Shown here: piece by piece, positions 62,286-64,000 of the stretch
Numbering within the stretch: position 1 is the first letter of the stretch
Layout of the letters: the number at the start of each line of letters is the position of its first letter
Assembly: GCA_035506135.1 (NCBI GenBank)
Contig: DATJPY010000087.1
Span: 93,672 to 157,671, forward strand
DNA from: DATJPY01 sp035506135
GTDB taxonomy: Bacteria > Myxococcota_A > UBA9160 > PR03
Direction: 5' to 3'
DNA length: 64,000 nucleotides
Notes under the pieces: model-generated
What the model saw: the letters and a program-made list of their open reading frames with translations, nothing else
Databases searched by the model: none
Told to the model about the DNA's origin: nothing
Translations under genes and position numbers: made by a program

Positions 62286-63086
62286 GTGCTGCGCCTGTTC
62301 GAGCATCCGCTCTCGCCCTACGTGCGCAAGGTCAAGATCGTGCTCAACCTGAAGGGCATCCCGTACGAGCGGATCTACGTGAATCCGCTCGACCTCGAGG
62401 CGCCGGCCTTCCGGGAGTTCGCCGCGGCGAGCCCGCTGCGCGAGGTTCCCTGCCTGGTCCACGGGGATCTCGCGATCTTCGACTCGACCGTGATGCTCGA
62501 GTACGTCGAGGAGCGCTGGCCGAGCCCGCCCGCGCTGCCCGAAACCGCCGCCGAGCGAGCCCGCGTGCGGATGCTCGAGGAGCTCTGCGACACCCAGCTC
62601 GAGGCGGTCAACTGGGGGCTGATGGAGATCCGCTTCTTCAAGCGCGCCGAAGGCGCACAGGCGGAGGCGATGCTGGCCCGGGCGCGCGCGCAGCTCGATC
62701 GCTACTGGAGCCGCCTCGAGCGCGAGCTCGACGGACATCGCTGGATGAACGGCGAGCGCTTCGGCCGCGGCGACGCCGCCGTCCATCCGCACGTGGCGGG
62801 CTCCGCCTTCTGGGGCGTCGCGCTCGACGCGAAGCGGCACCCGCGCCTGGCCGACTGGGCCGCCCGTTGCGCCGAGCAGCCCGCGGTGAAGCAGGACAGC
62901 GAGCAGGTGGCGGCGTGGATCCGCGAGAACCTGGGCGGCGACGCCGCCAGCTCGGCCGGCTCGATGCCGATCGTTCGCCAGTACCGCGACCACCGGCTCG
63001 AGTGGATGATGAAGACGGGCGGCGTCGACGTCGTGCTGCGCGGGGTCGAGAGGGGGACGATCCGGTTCCAGACGGAGTTCGGGTAG
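62286..63086 (+). CDS. Glutathione S-transferase family protein
   Basis: The 266-residue protein begins LRLFEHPLSPYVRKVKIVLNLKGIPYE, has ASPLREVPCLVHGDLAIFDSTVMLEYVEERWP, and a C-terminal helical domain that is longer than usual, with a 30-residue extension ending VVLRGVERGTIRFQTEFG. The Ser of PLSPYV is the likely activating residue. GTG 62286 is preceded by GGAGGAGGGA. It is divergent from the LLM gene and probably cytoplasmic. Substrate unknown. Confidence 0.9.
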   Translation: MLRLFEHPLSPYVRKVKIVLNLKGIPYERIYVNPLDLEAPAFREFAAASPLREVPCLVHGDLAIFDSTVMLEYVEERWPSPPALPETAAERARVRMLEELCDTQLEAVNWGLMEIRFFKRAEGAQAEAMLARARAQLDRYWSRLERELDGHRWMNGERFGRGDAAVHPHVAGSAFWGVALDAKRHPRLADWAARCAEQPAVKQDSEQVAAWIRENLGGDAASSAGSMPIVRQYRDHRLEWMMKTGGVDVVLRGVERGTIRFQTEFG

Positions 63087-63125
63087 CCGGAAACTCTGTG
63101 CGATCGCTCCGCGCGAGTCCGTGCT

Positions 63126-63548
63126 TCAGCGCGACGCGTGCATCCCGAACTCGACGGCCATCTCGCGGCCGTCGGGCGTCACGTCGAAGTGGCGGCCGAC
63201 CGGCGTCAGGTCGCCGCCGTCGCCGCGGATCACGCGACCCTCCCGGTAGCGGATCGAGGGCTCGCCCGCAGGCGCGCCCGTCCACTGGTAGGTGCCGTAG
63301 TGGGTTCGCGTGCCGTCGGCGTCGTAGATCGTGCAGCTATAGGCTCCGGCTCGGGTGCCCGCGGCGCACGCGATCCACTCACCCTGCCCGTCGACGTTCC
63401 CCACCTCGGCCTTGTGCACGGCCCAGACGGCGCCGTCCGGCACGGCGGCGGGGCGCTCCGGCGCGCCCGCCGGAGCGAAGAGCCGGCCGGAGAGGAAGTA
63501 GACGGCCGCCAACGCGCAGACGATCAGGAAGACCGCGAGCTTGCCCAT
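63126..63548 (-). CDS. Small membrane-anchored or exported protein
   Basis: The 140-residue protein starts with a single hydrophobic helix (LAVFLIVCALAAVYFLSG), then a soluble beta-rich domain with CAAGTRAGAYSCTIYDADGTRTHYG and GRHFDVTPDGREMAVEF. Two cysteines could form a disulfide outside the cytoplasm. GAGG precedes ATG 63548. The family is not recognised. It begins 19 bp after the stop of the upstream minus-strand gene. Confidence 0.7.
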   Translation of the reverse strand: MGKLAVFLIVCALAAVYFLSGRLFAPAGAPERPAAVPDGAVWAVHKAEVGNVDGQGEWIACAAGTRAGAYSCTIYDADGTRTHYGTYQWTGAPAGEPSIRYREGRVIRGDGGDLTPVGRHFDVTPDGREMAVEFGMHASR

Positions 63549-63567
63549 TGCCTCGCCCCCGCGGCGC

Positions 63568-64000
63568 TTAGCGGCGGGACGGCGGCGCGGCTTGAGGGGG
63601 CTGGCGGGACCCGTCGCGCAGCTCCTCGAAGCGCGCCTTCGCGCGCTCGAGGTCATCGACCTCGAAGAGCTCCGTTCCGACGACCCGGCCGTCCCGATAG
63701 ACGTTGAGCCGCACGAAGACCGACTCGAACTCGCCGCCCTCAAGGAGCGTTCCGAACATGCGGCCCACGCCGAGCGAGCCGTGCGGGCCCCGCGCGACGT
63801 GATAGAGGACGTCGGTCGCCAGGTCGGGCGAGAGCTCGAGCACCGCGGCGAGCGAGGCGACGTAGTCGTCCGCGTTGCCGATCCGCCCGACGCCGGTGCG
63901 GCGGTGGTCGTGGAACACGAAGTCGTCGGGCAGCGCGGCGCGCGCGCGGACGAGATCGTGGTCGTTCAAGGCGCGCACGAGCTCGATCTGGCCAGGCGGA
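63568..64000 (-). CDS. SnoaL/NTF2-like protein (5' partial)
   Basis: The frame stays open to the window edge, so the N-terminus is missing. The visible part has RALNDHDLVRARAALPDDFVFHDHRRTGVGRI, DDYVASLAAVLELSPDLAT and a late RVVGTELFEVDDLERAKARFEEL. This is a cone-shaped SnoaL-like or ketosteroid-isomerase-type domain, found in bacteria fused to longer regulatory proteins. GTG 63978 is not necessarily the start, because codons upstream are also family-like. A Gln/Pro-rich tail ends it. Confidence 0.75.
   Translation of the reverse strand, partial: PPGQIELVRALNDHDLVRARAALPDDFVFHDHRRTGVGRIGNADDYVASLAAVLELSPDLATDVLYHVARGPHGSLGVGRMFGTLLEGGEFESVFVRLNVYRDGRVVGTELFEVDDLERAKARFEELRDGSRQPPQAAPPSRR

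Noticed and set aside
57461..63571. 2036-codon plus-strand open frame
   Set aside because: It runs opposite five well-supported minus-strand genes and shows only shadow composition (Arg/Ala/Gly/Val/Asp).

Overview
The window is a compact, very G+C-rich (about 70% by eye) chromosomal segment of a Gram-negative bacterium. Outer-membrane biology is indicated by an LptF-LptG protein, LPS-type glycosyltransferases, a PEP-CTERM protein and several signal peptides. F420-type enzymes, acyl-CoA dehydrogenase, DapL, Coq4, ergothioneine genes and two large sensor kinases fit an uncultured Myxococcota/Binatota-like 'deltaproteobacterial' lineage. That placement is inference. I found no rRNA, intact tRNA, CRISPR array, insertion sequence or prophage gene.

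Layout. 0.1-6.6 kb: a tightly overlapped operon egtB-egtD (ergothioneine), a GH36-like glycosidase, a GHMP sugar kinase and an enoyl-CoA hydratase. 6.6-10.2 kb, minus strand: double-GFA protein, methyltransferase, CDF cation pump and UbiA prenyltransferase. 10.2-18.9 kb: acetyltransferase, carboxylesterase, two paralogous membrane histidine kinases, a two-subunit GMC dehydrogenase, a small secreted protein and a GST. 18.9-24.8 kb: a lipid block with a MobA-like nucleotidyltransferase, metallophosphoesterase, secreted lipocalin-like protein, diacylglycerol kinase, a protein resembling mitochondrial Tam41 (CDP-diacylglycerol synthase) and a desaturase. 24.9-35.1 kb: a surface-glycan island with a 2OG oxygenase, a fused LptF-LptG, two ELM1-family proteins, two paralogous DxD glycosyltransferase-like proteins, a sulfotransferase, a GT25 and a GT2. 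35.2-42.2 kb: GSTs, aldo/keto reductase, CusF-SCO1 fusion, class III aminotransferase and a PhoD phosphatase. 42.2-47.4 kb: a signalling trio (double FHA, AMIN-like, Rossmann-triple GAF-degenerate GGDEF), preceded by a structured leader. 47.4-54.9 kb: BtuF-like protein, F420/PPOX protein, acyl-CoA dehydrogenase, hydroxyacid dehydrogenase, EttA and a polytopic membrane protein. 55-64 kb: a TetR-Coq4 operon, secreted propeller, DapL, PEP-CTERM protein, AGPS-like flavoenzyme, F420-type LLM oxidoreductase, GST and small proteins.

How it works together. The strongest pathway inference is diacylglycerol kinase (phosphatidate) feeding a Tam41-like cytidylyltransferase (CDP-diacylglycerol), encoded by genes that overlap by 8 bp. 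The glycan island next to LptFG suggests assembly of a sulfated LPS or surface glycan. Thiol and electrophile handling recurs (ergothioneine, GFA, four GSTs). Several proteins belong to families best known from mitochondria (Tam41, ELM1, Coq4, SCO1).

Expression features. Of 11 convergent gene pairs, 7 overlap tail to tail (three share a CTAG stop) and the other 4 are 1-39 bp apart, leaving little room for terminators. Promoters often show a TAGGCT/TAGCCT -10-like hexamer, and several such boxes lie only 6-9 nt from the start codon, suggesting leaderless transcripts. No stretch over 300 bp lacks a gene.
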